Shown here one piece after another: positions 12,936-24,199 of a stretch of 64,000 nucleotides of DNA. Numbering within the stretch: position 1 is the first letter of the stretch; each line of letters opens with the position of its first letter. The notes under the pieces were generated by a model that worked only from the letters and a program-made list of their open reading frames with translations, did not search any database and was not told the DNA's origin. The stretch comes from Delphinapterus leucas. Lineage: Eukaryota > Chordata > Mammalia > Artiodactyla > Monodontidae. The stretch spans positions 8,469,532 through 8,533,531 of the forward strand of contig NW_022098030.1 of NCBI RefSeq assembly GCF_002288925.2. The letters run 5' to 3'. Both the position numbers and the translations under genes were made by a program.

Positions 12936-13880
12936 ACAAATGACTAGAGAAAAAGTAAATTTAAAGGCCTTGCAGTGTATATGGAAAGAAATGGAAAAGA
13001 GATACACCACTAGTAAGTATATAACATTAAATGCCTGAAAGTATTTTGAGAAAAGTAACACTAAATTTCAGTTACTGAAATAATATATTAATAGAAAATT
13101 CAAATAGACACTGGAACTCATTAAGGGCTAAGGAAATGAATCAAGAGGACAGTGAGTTGCTATGACAAACTGTAAAATAGTCTACACACTTAAGTAAACT
13201 TTAAAAAGCATGTTGGAAGCACCTAAATAGAAATATTAATGGAGTAAGAACAGAGAGCAAGGACAATCTAAGGCATTTAAAATTAATTAGTTTATTGTGC
13301 AGGTGACACTTCTAGTCAGTAAAGGATGACTATACATGAAAAAAAGAGTGACAGTGACCTGAAACATACATAGAATATTCTCAGATATGTAAGTTTTTAA
13401 TTATTATTTCCCTTCCAGTATGTAATTAGTTTTATTACTAGTGTGTGTGTGGGAGAAGAGTTTATTTCCAAGTTTACAGGCCCACTGAATTGAAGCCATG
13501 GCTCTTTTTGTTCTATTGCAATATTTACCTCCATATTTTCATCTAGAGAAATTCTTTATACAATAGAAATATTTATCCTTTGGTTACAAAATATGTTGTT
13601 ACTAATTTTTAGGGTTTTTTTTAAATTGTACATATCAAGTTTAAGTGTGTAGGTATAGATATGTATGGTATTATATTTCAATACTTTGTATTCATCAATA
13701 TTTTCACTCATAGTATCATTATTTTTTATCTCAATCTACAATCATGCATCTGTGATCTAAATTTTATTCTCTTATGCTTTTATTTCTTAATACCTACATT
13801 TAACATTTTAAGCAATCTGGCATTTAGCTTGCTAATATAAGACGTGAAGTAATGATATAACCTTTTTTTCTTTTTTTCAG

Positions 13881-14023
13881 GATGCTTTTCGTACTAAATG
13901 GGTTACAGTTTGAGGTAGTTTCCTAAAACGTAGAGGCCACCTGCAATATTACAGCCTAGCACCTTTTCTTTAGAAGGTAGTTGACATGTGCAGGTTCTGT
14001 GGAATTTCTACACAAAGATTCCT
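13881..14023 (+). other. Candidate non-coding exon or pseudo-exon
   Basis: A strong acceptor (polypyrimidine run of about 18 ending in CAG at 13880) is followed 143 bases later by a near-consensus donor (CCT|GTAAGTA at 14024). All three plus-strand frames contain stops inside the block, so it cannot be an internal protein-coding exon. It could be a lncRNA exon, an untranslated exon, or an unused pseudo-exon. No repeat family was recognised in it. Confidence 0.25.
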
Positions 14024-14977
14024 GTAAGTAAAATCATTGCTATTTTTTTTTCTTATTTTGATTGTTTAAACCATGGCATTTTCCTTATCCTTCAAACGTT
14101 TTTGGAGTTTCTTCCAATGATCTCCCTGCTACATCACAGTGACTCTCCTCCATAAAAGAGGGAAAGTACCAGTCAGTGACCTCCTCTAACTTCTAACCTA
14201 CTATTTTCTTACTTTAATAGGGGTTCTTTAAAATTTCAGCCTCCTGTGTAACATCTTCCCTTCTTGTCAGCAATATTAAATGCTATTTTTTTTGTTTCCT
14301 CCTCTTTTATATTTTTCCATCTTTAGTGATTGCTGTTTCCTGGGTACCTGGATACACCACTAATGGAGTCCAATTGAGGTAATATTTTTAGATTTATTTA
14401 ATTACACCACGTCATCACAGCAGTATAGAAAGCAAATATAATTTTCATCTGCTTTTGTAGTGTATTACTGAATTACAAACATATCCAGTAATTATTTCAT
14501 TAGCTATTAAATAATTAGATAACTTTCTTTAACTTTGCATTTTGTAAATTTTCAGCTTATGGAGGAGTTGCAAGAATGGTTCAGACAGCCCCCATGGACC
14601 ATTCATCCAGCTTCTCCTAATGTTAACATTTCACATAACCATTCTGTATTTATCAAAACTAAGAGAGTAACATTGGTACAATACTACTAACTAAACTACA
14701 AACTTTATTTGGTTTTCACTGGTTTTTCCACTGATGTTCTTTTTCTGTTTTAGGATCCAATCAAGGATTCCACATTGCACTGTAATCAAAGCACAGTTCT
14801 CAATTCTGTGAAGTCTCTTATATCTTTGTCTTTCATGACCTTTCTTTCTTTTTTTTTTTTTACACTTTACTTAATCTAATTGTAACTAGGGATTTTGACT
14901 TATCAGCTCATTTTGCATATCTGTACATAAAAATAAACTAAATTTTTCTCAGGGTGAGAGCTAAGCATTAAATTTAA

Positions 14978-15090
14978 GTTTCTGGCCACACCCCACGGCA
15001 TGTGGGATTCTAGTTCCCCGACCAGGGATCAAACCCACGTCTCCTGCATTGGAAGGCAGAGTCTTAACCACTGGACCACCGGGGAAGTCC
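14978..15090 (-). mobile_element. CHR-type tRNA-derived SINE, 5' part, reversed
   Basis: The plus strand reads the reverse of the SINE head, ending in 'ccaccggggaagtcc', with the reversed B-box region near 15020-15045. A probable target-site duplication, attaaatttaa / actaaatttaa, lies at 14967-14977 and 15097-15107. The copy is only about 113 bases, so it lacks the distal part of the element. Confidence 0.85.
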
Positions 15091-16060
15091 TTAAGAACTA
15101 AATTTAAAACCCACCCATTTTGACAGGATGCCATGCTTCCTTATTTTATTTTGACCATTGTTACTATATAAGCAGTCTTTCTTTCCCCCACCCTTTTTTG
15201 CCTTTCCATTCCTTGTACTCAATTTCAGTAGCTTTAATTAGCTTAGGATTTTTGTATGGTTTTAATAGTATTATTGTATCTGGTGTTTTTATTGTATGTA
15301 GCTTCAAACACATCTAAAAGTAGGCAAGTTGTAAATAAGTAGTTAATAGAAAAATTGGCCAGTACTGAAAGATCTAGAGAATAAGAAGTTGGGAAAGGTT
15401 AAAAGGAATAAAGGATATCTCTCAAAGCCTATCTATTTCTAGCCTCCCCAGAAAAGCTAGGTAGCTGGGTTTCTGTTACAAACAGCTCTAGTTCGTTGGT
15501 TTACGTATAAAGACACTATATTCACAACAAGCAAGTAGATGGTTTTTATTTTTTTACTTCATTGTTCCACAGAACATATTCACTGATATAACCATACTTA
15601 AAATATATTTATCTCTTATTCAAAAGGTATAAATATAAAATTATCTCATCTGCATATAATACATATATTTATGATTGCAGCTTTTAGATCATTTGCATTA
15701 CTTTCTTCCTTCTATATTTAATATGAAACTATAGTCTGTAAATTGTATTGAAATAATAGAACATATACAAGCACGTGTTAATATTCAGGCAGTCTTGCAA
15801 AGTAAATGTCAACGATATATTGTAAAAGTCAATGATATATCGTGAGATGTGAATTAATCAGTTTAAATTGAGTTGTTATAGGGAAGATACTAACTTACTG
15901 TGGACTGCTAGATGGTGTCAAATAAAATATTTAAACAGTTCTAAATATTCTTTAAAATCAAAAGTAAAGCTTGTGTTTGAATATGTGAAATCTTTGAAAG
16001 GATTTCTGAACTGTCTGCCCCAAGAATTAAAGGATTAAGAATACTTAAAAATCATTTCTT

Positions 16061-16462
16061 GGAACTTCTCCGGTGGCGCAGTGGTCATGAATCCGCCTGC
16101 CAAGGCAGGGTACACGGGTTCAATCCCTGGTCTGGGAAGATCCCACATGCCGCAGAGCAACTAAGCGCGTGCACCACAACTACTGAGTCTGAGCTCTAGA
16201 GCCTGCACGCCCCAACTACTGAGCCCACGCGCCGCACCTACTGAAGCCTGAGCACTCTAGGGCCTGCGTGCCACAACTACTGAGCCTGTGTGCTGCAACT
16301 ACTGAAGCCTGTGCACCTAGAGCTAGAGCCCACGCTCTGCAACAAGAGAAGCCACTGCAATGAGAAGCCCATGTACCGCAACGAAGAGTAGCCCCTGCTC
16401 ACCACAACTAGAGAAAAAAAAGCCCGCATGCAGCAATGAAGACTCAATGCAGCCAAAAAACA
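16061..16462 (+). mobile_element. Long CHR-type SINE with expanded internal repeat
   Basis: The tRNA-derived head (about 16061-16160) is followed by an unusually long middle. There, a 'caactactgagcc' type unit recurs several times between 16168 and 16320, making the element about 400 bases against about 300 for the copy at 2067. A 24-bp target-site duplication with one mismatch lies at 16037-16060 and 16463-16486 and defines both ends precisely. The 3' end is an A-rich stretch without a pure poly-A run. Confidence 0.92.
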
Positions 16463-16994
16463 AAGAATACTTTAAAATCATTTCTTAAAATATAAAAATA
16501 AAAGTAGAGAATACTAATAAGATAAATCAGAAACTGGCACAGCAATTAAACTCTTCTTGCCAGCCTGCAGTGTTTTCACTGAATTATTATAAACAGAATA
16601 GTCTATTCATCCATGTTTAAAAAAAGAAATACTATGCCTTAAAAATTAAGAAAGGTATCACAACACTCTGCTACCTTTAACAATGTCCATACGTAAAAAC
16701 AAACAAACAGTGCAATGTATGAGAATTACTATGCCAGGATTACTTTAAATGTCTACATTTTCATAACATTATTCATGGGCTTTCAAAAACTAGTGCCTAT
16801 TTAGTCCAATTCCAGTTACTCCAATTAAGACCAGAAGGGTTAATGAAAACACAAGTTTACAAAGTATAACAGAAAGATCAGAACTCTATTTTAACTATAA
16901 TTGTCATAATGTCTTTCCACTATGTCAGGTTTTATTTAGTGTTTGCCATGAAACATAGAAATATGCATATAGGTTATTTCTATTATTAGTTTGA

Positions 16995-17210
16995 AGTATG
17001 GCATGCAAGCTAAGTACATGGGCCCTAACATATACAGTCTGGGTTCAATCCTATTTGTTCCAATTTAGCAGTGTGATCTTAAGTAAATTAACCTAAATCT
17101 TCCTAATTTTCTCACCTGAGAAATGGGCATGACCATGGTACTTACCTCATTGCTCAGTTTTGGTGATTAAATTATAAAATATGTGTAATGTCCTTAGCAT
17201 GCTTCATAAA
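16995..17210 (+). mobile_element. MIR SINE
   Basis: Nearly full-length MIR. It has a tRNA-like head with 'ctgggttcaatcc' at about 17039, a core with 'gtgtgatcttaagtaaatta', then 'ctcacctgagaaatgggcat', 'tacttacctcattgctcag' and a degraded 3' tail. Confidence 0.8.
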
Positions 17211-17524
17211 ACAATTTAAACATACAATACGTAATATGGTAGTAAAAATAATGTAAATGAAAATAAAGTCACCAAAATTTTTTTTAGCAAATAAATCTTT
17301 ACATTGATCTGGAGAAAAATTTCAATGAAATAGAAATAATGGCAAATAGATTAAACTGTCAAAATCACATAAACTGGCTCAATAGTAGTAGCAAATTTGA
17401 CATGTTGCAAGTGTATCATATTCGAGGTAGAGTATATGTAACCTCACTCAATACAAAAAGCAAAGCTTAATTGGCATTCAATACATAAATAATCAATTTT
17501 ATAATGAACTAATTGATAGGTATA

Positions 17525-17950
17525 TTAAGGTTCCCCAGAGAAACAAAACCACTGCAATGTGTTGTGTGTGTGTATGTATGTGTATGTGAAAGAGAGAGAG
17601 ACAGAGAGAGAGAAAGAGATTTTAAGGAATTAGCTCATTCAATTGTCTGGGCTAGTCCCAAATCTTCAGGGTAGGCCATCAGGCTAGAGACCCAGGGAAG
17701 AGTTGATGTTACAGCTTGAGTCAAAAGACAGTCTGTAAGCAGTGTTCCCTCATCCTTGGGGACCTTAAAGTGTTTTCTATTAAGCCTTTCAACTGACTGG
17801 ATGAGGTCCACCCATATTATGGAGGGCTATCAGCTTTAAAGTCTACTGATTTAAATTTTAATCTCATCTAAAAAAAAAAATCTTTACAGAAATATACAGA
17901 TAAAATACCTGGGTACTGTGATGTACACAAATTAACATACAGAATAAGTC
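17525..17950 (+). mobile_element. Ancient mammalian interspersed repeat, probably an old L1 3' UTR
   Basis: It starts with a 'ccccagagaaacaaaaccac' motif, passes through a (TG)n/(GA)n tract at about 17560-17620, and contains 'ttaaggaattagctcattca' and 'ccacccatattatggagggc'. It ends near 17955 with a 'catcacaat' motif. I recognise this as a common mammalian repeat but am not sure of the family. Confidence 0.5.
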
Positions 17951-18379
17951 ATCACAATAGGTCAACCCAAAATTGCTCTTTAGCAATACTCATTCATTTC
18001 TGAAGCTAGAAAACTGATCATCTTCTCCTTCTCCTCTTGTCTTTATGAATACATAACCCCCTTGCCTCCTTCCTTCCCCTTCACCCATTATATCCAAGAA
18101 ATAAGTAAGTTCCCTTGGCTGTAAACTCTCCCACAAAGATTGCCAGAAAAATATTTTCATCAAATAAATTTGAGTTTATTAAACTTACTTCAGCAAGGAA
18201 GAATGCCACCTTGAGTCTCAATAGTCTCAGAAGAGTCAAGTTATTTAGGAGTTATTTAAGAGTCAAGGTATTTAGAGAGTTGGGGTCTAGGTTGAAGGTG
18301 AAAGTAATTATTGGTCTACAGAATTACTTTCCTGGTAAAGAATTTTCTGGAATAAATCGTTAAGTAATGTTGACACAAG

Positions 18380-19290
18380 TGGTCTGGATTTTCAGTTACG
18401 TCTCCTTTACATTCTCTTTCTTTTCTGCCCCTAGTCATCATCTACATTTCTTCTTCCTCTCCCTTGGATGCTTAAAAATGTTTATGTAGGGACTTCTAAC
18501 CTCCCATTCAAACCTACTTCTACAATATTTTCTCCAATTTTTTTGAAGAAAAGTAAAAAATGCCAAACTTATCCTGCAATTCTCACAGTAAATTCATTGA
18601 CTGTCTCTAGTCTCCAAGTCACCAGAAATAAAAATCCAAACTCATGACAATAGTCCTCATTGTTTGACCTGGTTTATTTCTTCAATATCTTCCCCAGCCA
18701 AACATCTACATATAATCTTTGCCCTAGCCATGACAAACTTAGAATTTCCCCAAACTCCATGTTAATTTCAGGGAGATTTACTTTTGGGATCCCACTACTT
18801 TTCCCCAAAATAATGACTTTTTCCCACCTGAATAACTACTAAACCTTTAAAGCCTACTATAAGCATCTCCTCCTCTTATGAAACATTTTTTTGATTAACC
18901 CCCATCAGTTAATTTCAGACAGATTTGCCTTTGGGATCTTGCTAGTTTTCTCTATAATAATGCCTTATAGCTTTCCCTATAATAATGCTTTTTTCCCTCA
19001 CCTGAATAACTACTAATCCTTTAAAAGCCTACTATAAGTATCTCTTCCTCTATTAAACATTTTTTTGATTAACCCTATCAGAGTTGATCAATCCATTGTT
19101 TGCTTTACTATTGCATCTAGGGCACAGGTCTTTTAGCTCTTACATGTAATTATTTATGTTCAACATATTTATTTTATTCTATTTAGACTGACAGCATCCT
19201 GAAGTACACAGCTCTGTATTTCTCTTTCTGTCCTCAGTCTAGCATGTATTTGGCAAAGAGTAGGCACAAAATATTTGTTGAATAAATTAT
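18380..19290 (+). mobile_element. L2 LINE relic containing a tandem duplication
   Basis: Pyrimidine-rich L2 3' sequence, ending with the typical 'tggcaaagagtaggcacaaa' and atatttgttgaataaa tail at about 19250-19287. Inside, a block of about 147 bases starting at 18761 is repeated in tandem from 18908 (see the separate entry). Confidence 0.7.
18761..19081 (+). repeat. Tandem duplication of about 147-174 bp
   Basis: Unit 1 (about 18761-18907) and unit 2 (about 18908-19081) share 'gttaatttcag', 'atcttgctag/atcccactac', 'cacctgaataactactaa', 'aagcctactataag' and 'acatttttttgattaaccc' in the same order. Unit 2 is longer because a 'ctctataataatgc' element is itself repeated at about 18951-18990. 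The duplication lies within L2-derived sequence and has diverged clearly. Confidence 0.85.
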
Positions 19291-19924
19291 CAAAGGGATC
19301 TTTATAAAAACAAATTTAATAGAGTGAATTCTTTTACTGGTAGAAGGTCTCTAAAACACATTTATCAGTAACAAGATAATGCAGATATATGTGAGTACAT
19401 CTGTATTTTGGGGATGAAAGTGATCAAATCTATCCATTATATTCACTCTTCAAGGTCTATATTTTTATCATATCATATTCAGATTTCCATTTTATATTGG
19501 AAGATAACTAGAAAACAATTGTTTCAATATGTTATATAACACATTATTCTGTCCAAAAGAAGAAAAATCTTCCCAGATGTAGAGGAAGTTCGAGACTTTC
19601 CTTTAAAGAAAATCTAGATTACAAAGCATACTAATGAAGCCTGATATAAATTCAGATATTTTGATAACCTATCATATGCTAGAGTTCTAATTGTACATTT
19701 CATATAATCTTAAGGGTCAACTTGAATTTATAAACAATTGATTAGTCTATATCGTTGAGTGTTTACTATTTGTCAGGACTGCAGCTCTGTGCTTTGCAAG
19801 ATGTATCTATCAACAAAACATCTAAAAAGCTTCCTCAAAAGTAATCTTTAGATATATTTACTGTGTCTGTGTCTATGTGTCTGTGTGTGTATGTGCACTG
19901 ATGTTGGGTGTAGACAAAGAGTAC

Positions 19925-20150
19925 AGTTGATCTTTGAAGAACTTGGGGGTTAGCATCGCCAACCCCAAACACAGTGAAAAATCCACATACAACTCTGCAG
20001 TCAGCTTTCTATATCCATGGCTCTGCATCCACGAATTCAACCAGCTGCAGATTGTACCGTACTGTAGTGTGGATTTATTTAAACAGATCAGCTTACAAGT
20101 GGCACTGTACATTTCGAACCCTGTTGTTCAAGTGTAAACTGTATATTTTG
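19925..20150 (+). mobile_element. Ancient interspersed repeat, family not certain
   Basis: It carries the well-known mammalian 'gttgatctttgaagaacttg' followed by ggggttagc motif and then 'caaccccaaacacagtgaaa'. Overlapping plus- and minus-strand open frames of 67-85 codons are repeat-derived. Probably a DNA-transposon or similar relic; I cannot name the family. Confidence 0.45.
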
Positions 20151-20229
20151 AAAGAGTTAGAAACATGCAATAAAGGAAAGAATGACCTGAGTGAGGAAAT
20201 AAAGCCTAGTTATAATCCTTTTAACTTAT

Positions 20230-20345
20230 AAAATTTTAATTGAGTTATAATTCATATACATAATTAAATTAGTTTCAGGTGTACAAAATAGTGATTTGAT
20301 GTTTTTATAAATTACTAAGTAATCACCATATATATATATGGTATG
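20230..20345 (-). mobile_element. Old L1 3' UTR, first part (interrupted)
   Basis: Reads as the reverse of an old L1 3' UTR ('gagttataattcatatacat', 'tagtttcaggtgtacaaaat'). It breaks at about 20345, where a plus-strand L1 end begins, and resumes near 20836. Confidence 0.65.
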
Positions 20346-20820
20346 TTATATATAATGTATACAGACACAATGCAATATTACTCAGCCATAAAAAATAATG
20401 AAATATTGCCACTTGCAGCAACATGGATGGGCCTAGAGAATACTATCCTTGGTGAAATAAGTCAGACAGAAAAAGACAAATATTATATCACTTATATGTG
20501 GAATCTAAAAGATGATACAAATAAACGTATATACAAAACAGAGACAGATTCACAGACATAGAAAACGAACTTTTGGTTAAGAAAGAGGAGAGGGAGAGGA
20601 GGAGCAACAAATTAGGGGTATGGTATTAACACATGCAAACTACTATATATAAAATAGATAAGCAACAAGGACTTACTGTATAGCCAGGGAATTATACCCA
20701 TTACCTTGTAATAACCAATAATGAAATATAATCTGCAAAAATACCGAATCACTATTTTGCACACCTGAAACTAACACAATATCATAAATCAACTACATTT
20801 CAATGTTTAAAAATGATGAG
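20346..20820 (+). mobile_element. L1 3' end (ORF2 C-terminus plus 3' UTR)
   Basis: A 5'-truncated L1. The first part (20343-20561) reads the last part of L1 ORF2 with the characteristic 'YYSAIKNNEI' and 'WMGLENTIL' stretches. The 3' UTR then shows 'acaaggacttactgtatagc' and 'cacacctgaaactaacacaa', ending in 'catttcaatgttta'. This layout is typical of cetartiodactyl L1s. It lies inside an older L1 of the opposite strand. Confidence 0.85.
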
Positions 20821-20835
20821 AGATTTAAATTTAAA

Positions 20836-21110
20836 AGAAAAAATAATTATCACAATAAGATCAGTTACCATCAGTCATCATACAAAGTTGTCACAGTATT
20901 ATTGACCTTATTCCCTATAGGTACATTATATCCCTGTGATCTATTTATTTTGTAGCTGGAAATGTGTACCTCTTAATCCCTTCATCTATTTTGACCAACA
21001 CCCCATCCACGTCCACTCTGGCAAACACCAGCTTTTTCTCTGTATCTGAGTCTCTTTTAGCTTTGTTTTATTTTCTTTGTTTTCCTTTTTAGATTCCACA
21101 TATAAGAGAC
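20836..21110 (-). mobile_element. Old L1 3' UTR, second part
   Basis: Continues the minus-strand L1 3' UTR interrupted at 20345, with 'catcagtcatcatacaaagt', 'ctgtgatctatttattttgt' and 'ccacatataagagacatcat' at about 21097-21117. Confidence 0.65.
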
Positions 21111-21119
21111 ATCATATGG

Positions 21120-21960
21120 TATTTGTTTTCTCTCTCTTCACCTTCTGGGACCCCAACAGTGCATATGTTGTTATGCTTGATGTTGTCCCTTAAACTTGCC
21201 TCATTTTTAAAAAATCATTTCTTCTTCTTGCTCTTCTGATTTTCACTATCTTCCAGATCACTGATGCATCATTCTATTTGCTGTTGATGTCTTTGTAGTG
21301 TATTTTTAAGTTATTTTATTCTTCACTTCTGATTGGTTCTTTCTTATACTTTTTAAGTCTTTGTTGAAGTTCTCACTGAGTCCCTCCATTCCTCTCTGGA
21401 GTTTAGTAATCATCCTTATGACCATTTATTTGAACACTTCATCAGGTGAATTACTTATCTTTCATTAGGGTTTTTTCAGGATTTTTTGTTCTTTTGTTTG
21501 AAAACTATTTCTCTGTCTCCTCATTTTGTTTGACTGGCTCCTCTGAGGGCTCCCATAGAGGGCTCCAGCAGTCCCCTGTCCAACTGGCAGAAACTCTAGG
21601 GTTTGTAAATGGATTTCCTTCTTGTATAGTCTAGGTTCCCTTTAAACTGCTGGGGGTTTTGTTTTGTTTGGGATTTAAAAAAATTTTTTTTTCTGTGTCC
21701 CAGGGCAGGTAGTCTGCACTCTACCCCTCAGCTATATGCCTCCCTACTGCAGGTCACTGCATTGAGGTGGGGTTTCCATGGATACCATGTCTCCATTTTT
21801 TCCACCTGTTTCTATGTGTTCTTCTATATGCAATAGCTGTTCAATCAGCTCTCGAGTCTTCTTCAGGAGGAATTGTTCTATACACAGGTGTAGATTCAGT
21901 GTGTCCATGGGAGGAGATGAACTCAGGGTCTTCCTACACTCCATCTTAGACCCCTCTCTA
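21120..21960 (-). mobile_element. Old L1 5' UTR/ORF1-region fragment
   Basis: The reverse strand shows blocks typical of old L1 5' regions: 'aaatggtcataaggatgatt' and 'ctcagtgagaacttcaacaa' (plus-strand positions about 21360-21440). It is next to the 3' UTR pieces of the same strand, so either one L1 with a large internal deletion or two separate insertions explain the arrangement. Open frames of 60-73 codons here are not genes. Confidence 0.6.
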
Positions 21961-22751
21961 ATCATTTTTAAATATTAGGGATTTCTTATATATGTGACAG
22001 CCTTGAACTTTTTTTACTGCCATCTCACATTTTAAGAGATACTGTTAAAAAAAATACTCCCCAGTTATTTACAGGCATCAGAAAACTATATTTAAGTGAA
22101 ACAGTAAAGTATAAAAAGATTATTTCTAAGTTTTTCCAGAAATTCAGGCCTAGTTTCATTAGGATCTACATGAGAGTAATGAAAATGAGACTGGAAAAGA
22201 AGAAGTGCAATGTATACATATTGTAAATGATAACCAGCAGTTCCTTGGGGGCTGAAAGTGAAGGAGGCATTAACTATGAATTTCAGGATTTGATCTGGAA
22301 TACTGGCATAATACCTACAGCATTTACCAAAATTATATAAGAAAAAAATCCCTTTTGTGAGGGAAAATGCTGACTTTGTTTTTGATATTATGAATCTGAG
22401 GTGACAAAGATCCTGCATTAGAGTCTTCTATTGTCAAAAATGAAAATAAGACTTAAGGTTAATTAGTAGTAGTAGCACATGCAAAAAATATTTCTATAAA
22501 TGCACAGCCTGAAAACGTGAGAGAATATTTCTCACAGAAAGAAGAACAGGAAAAGAACAAAAGACCATGCCTTTGGTCTTACAAGATTCCCATGATTGGG
22601 ATCAAGGTGAAGAGGAGGAGGTGGTGAAGAGAAAAAGAAGTGTTTAGATAAGAGGAGAAACAGGTTACTGCATTGTCAGTGAAACAGTAACATAATAATA
22701 CTTAGGTACTAATGTAGGACTTAAATTCAGTTCAAAATTTTCTCAATTAAG

Positions 22752-22754
<3 letters not shown>

Positions 22755-22795
<41 letters not shown>
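22755..22795. repeat. (TG)n microsatellite with short (TA) tail
   Basis: About 16 uninterrupted GT dinucleotides followed by tatatata. Long enough to be polymorphic. Confidence 0.97.
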
Positions 22796-22999
22796 TTTTA
22801 GGGCAGTTAAGATTTCTATTCTCATATTTCTATAAGATTAGACCTGAAAAATAATCCACATTAAGAAACACAGGTTTAAGAACAGTGAGCTTTTATAAAC
22901 ACAACTGTTTATAAATCATGCTTATTTTCCACTCTTGTGTAAAAGTAGAAGGTAAAATAAAAGCCAAAAAGATGGAATGTGTTTATGGAAGGGTAAAAA

Positions 23000-23063
23000 T
23001 ACCAATGTGTATTACAGAGAAAGTACCAATGTGTAATAGAAAAGTACCCATGTGTAATAACTC
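23000..23063 (+). repeat. Three-copy tandem repeat of about 21 bp
   Basis: The unit 'agtaccaatgtgtaatagaa' type occurs three times in a row (about 23000, 23021 and 23042) with a few differences. It lies inside a 74-codon open frame (22918-23142), where it gives a repeated VPMCN-like residue pattern. The frame shows nothing else recognisable. Confidence 0.8.
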
Positions 23064-24199
23064 TGATACCAAATTATCTCAGGAGCATAGTGAGTTTCTA
23101 TACCACCTGAAGCAAATGCTTTTGGATGAACTATCTGACTAAAAACCTAATATTCATATTTGTATATTTCCATGAAAATTTGATATTTAAAACGAGGAAG
23201 AGTGGGAAAAAAAACTCATTGACTTTCTTCTCTAAACCTGACCAAACTATTGACAAGCAATCAGAAAACTGGTCTAAAAACCATTGGTCAATAGAAGAAG
23301 TGAAAGTGGTTTTAAACCAAAGCAGAGCAAAAAGTGACAAAGTTGATAACTCTTACATAAAAGTTTTGCTCTAACAATTTAGCTAATTCCCTGGCTATAT
23401 CAACTGTTACTTATTGGGCATTTACTGTATACAAGACACTTTGCTGGGCACTGTGTGGCTTACAGTGAGTGGCATTTTATTCACAGTCCCTTCCACAAGA
23501 AATTTACAGCCACGTTGAAAAATAAGCCAAAGGCATTTATAAATGTCAAGGATTTAAATCTAGAAGGAAGTTTAGTGAACATCTATTAAAATTATTTTCA
23601 GAAGTCTCAAAAATATTAAGTACAATAGATTCTTAACTACTTGCAGAGTTGGGCTTATTTTTATATGATCTTCCTTTTCATTAAGAACATTTAAAAATAA
23701 ATTATGAGTTGACAGTATTAATAATACTAAAAGTAACAACACAATATATATTCCAAGATGACACATGATTAACTCCTAAGGTAATAATATGTAAAACCAG
23801 TGCTGTTAGTTTAGGAAAGGAAAAAGAAAACATAATAAAAAACCTTCAGTGCAATAATGAAGATATAGGTTTGGGTAATTTTTGAGTTGGATGAAATTTC
23901 ACATTTTACCTTTCAAATTCATTATTGTTTGCTGTTAAATTATGAATAAAACTTAAATGGAAAATTAAATCAAACCATAAGATGCAACTGAAAATAAAGA
24001 ATTTATCATTAAATCAGTCCAAACTTATATCAAGAATACAAAGATTTTTGAGCAGATAAAAATTTTGTACAACAGTATTTTAAACAGTCTTTCACACACG
24101 CAGGGAAACATCCCCGTTCAGGGATGTGTGCTTTTATCACAAAGAGTTAGACCATAAGCTTAGTCCACATGCCTTGTACCTCTCCATACTTGTACATAC

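Noticed and set aside
22092..22418. 108-codon minus-strand open frame
   Set aside because: No recognisable domain, no splice or promoter context, and composition like the surrounding AT-rich sequence.
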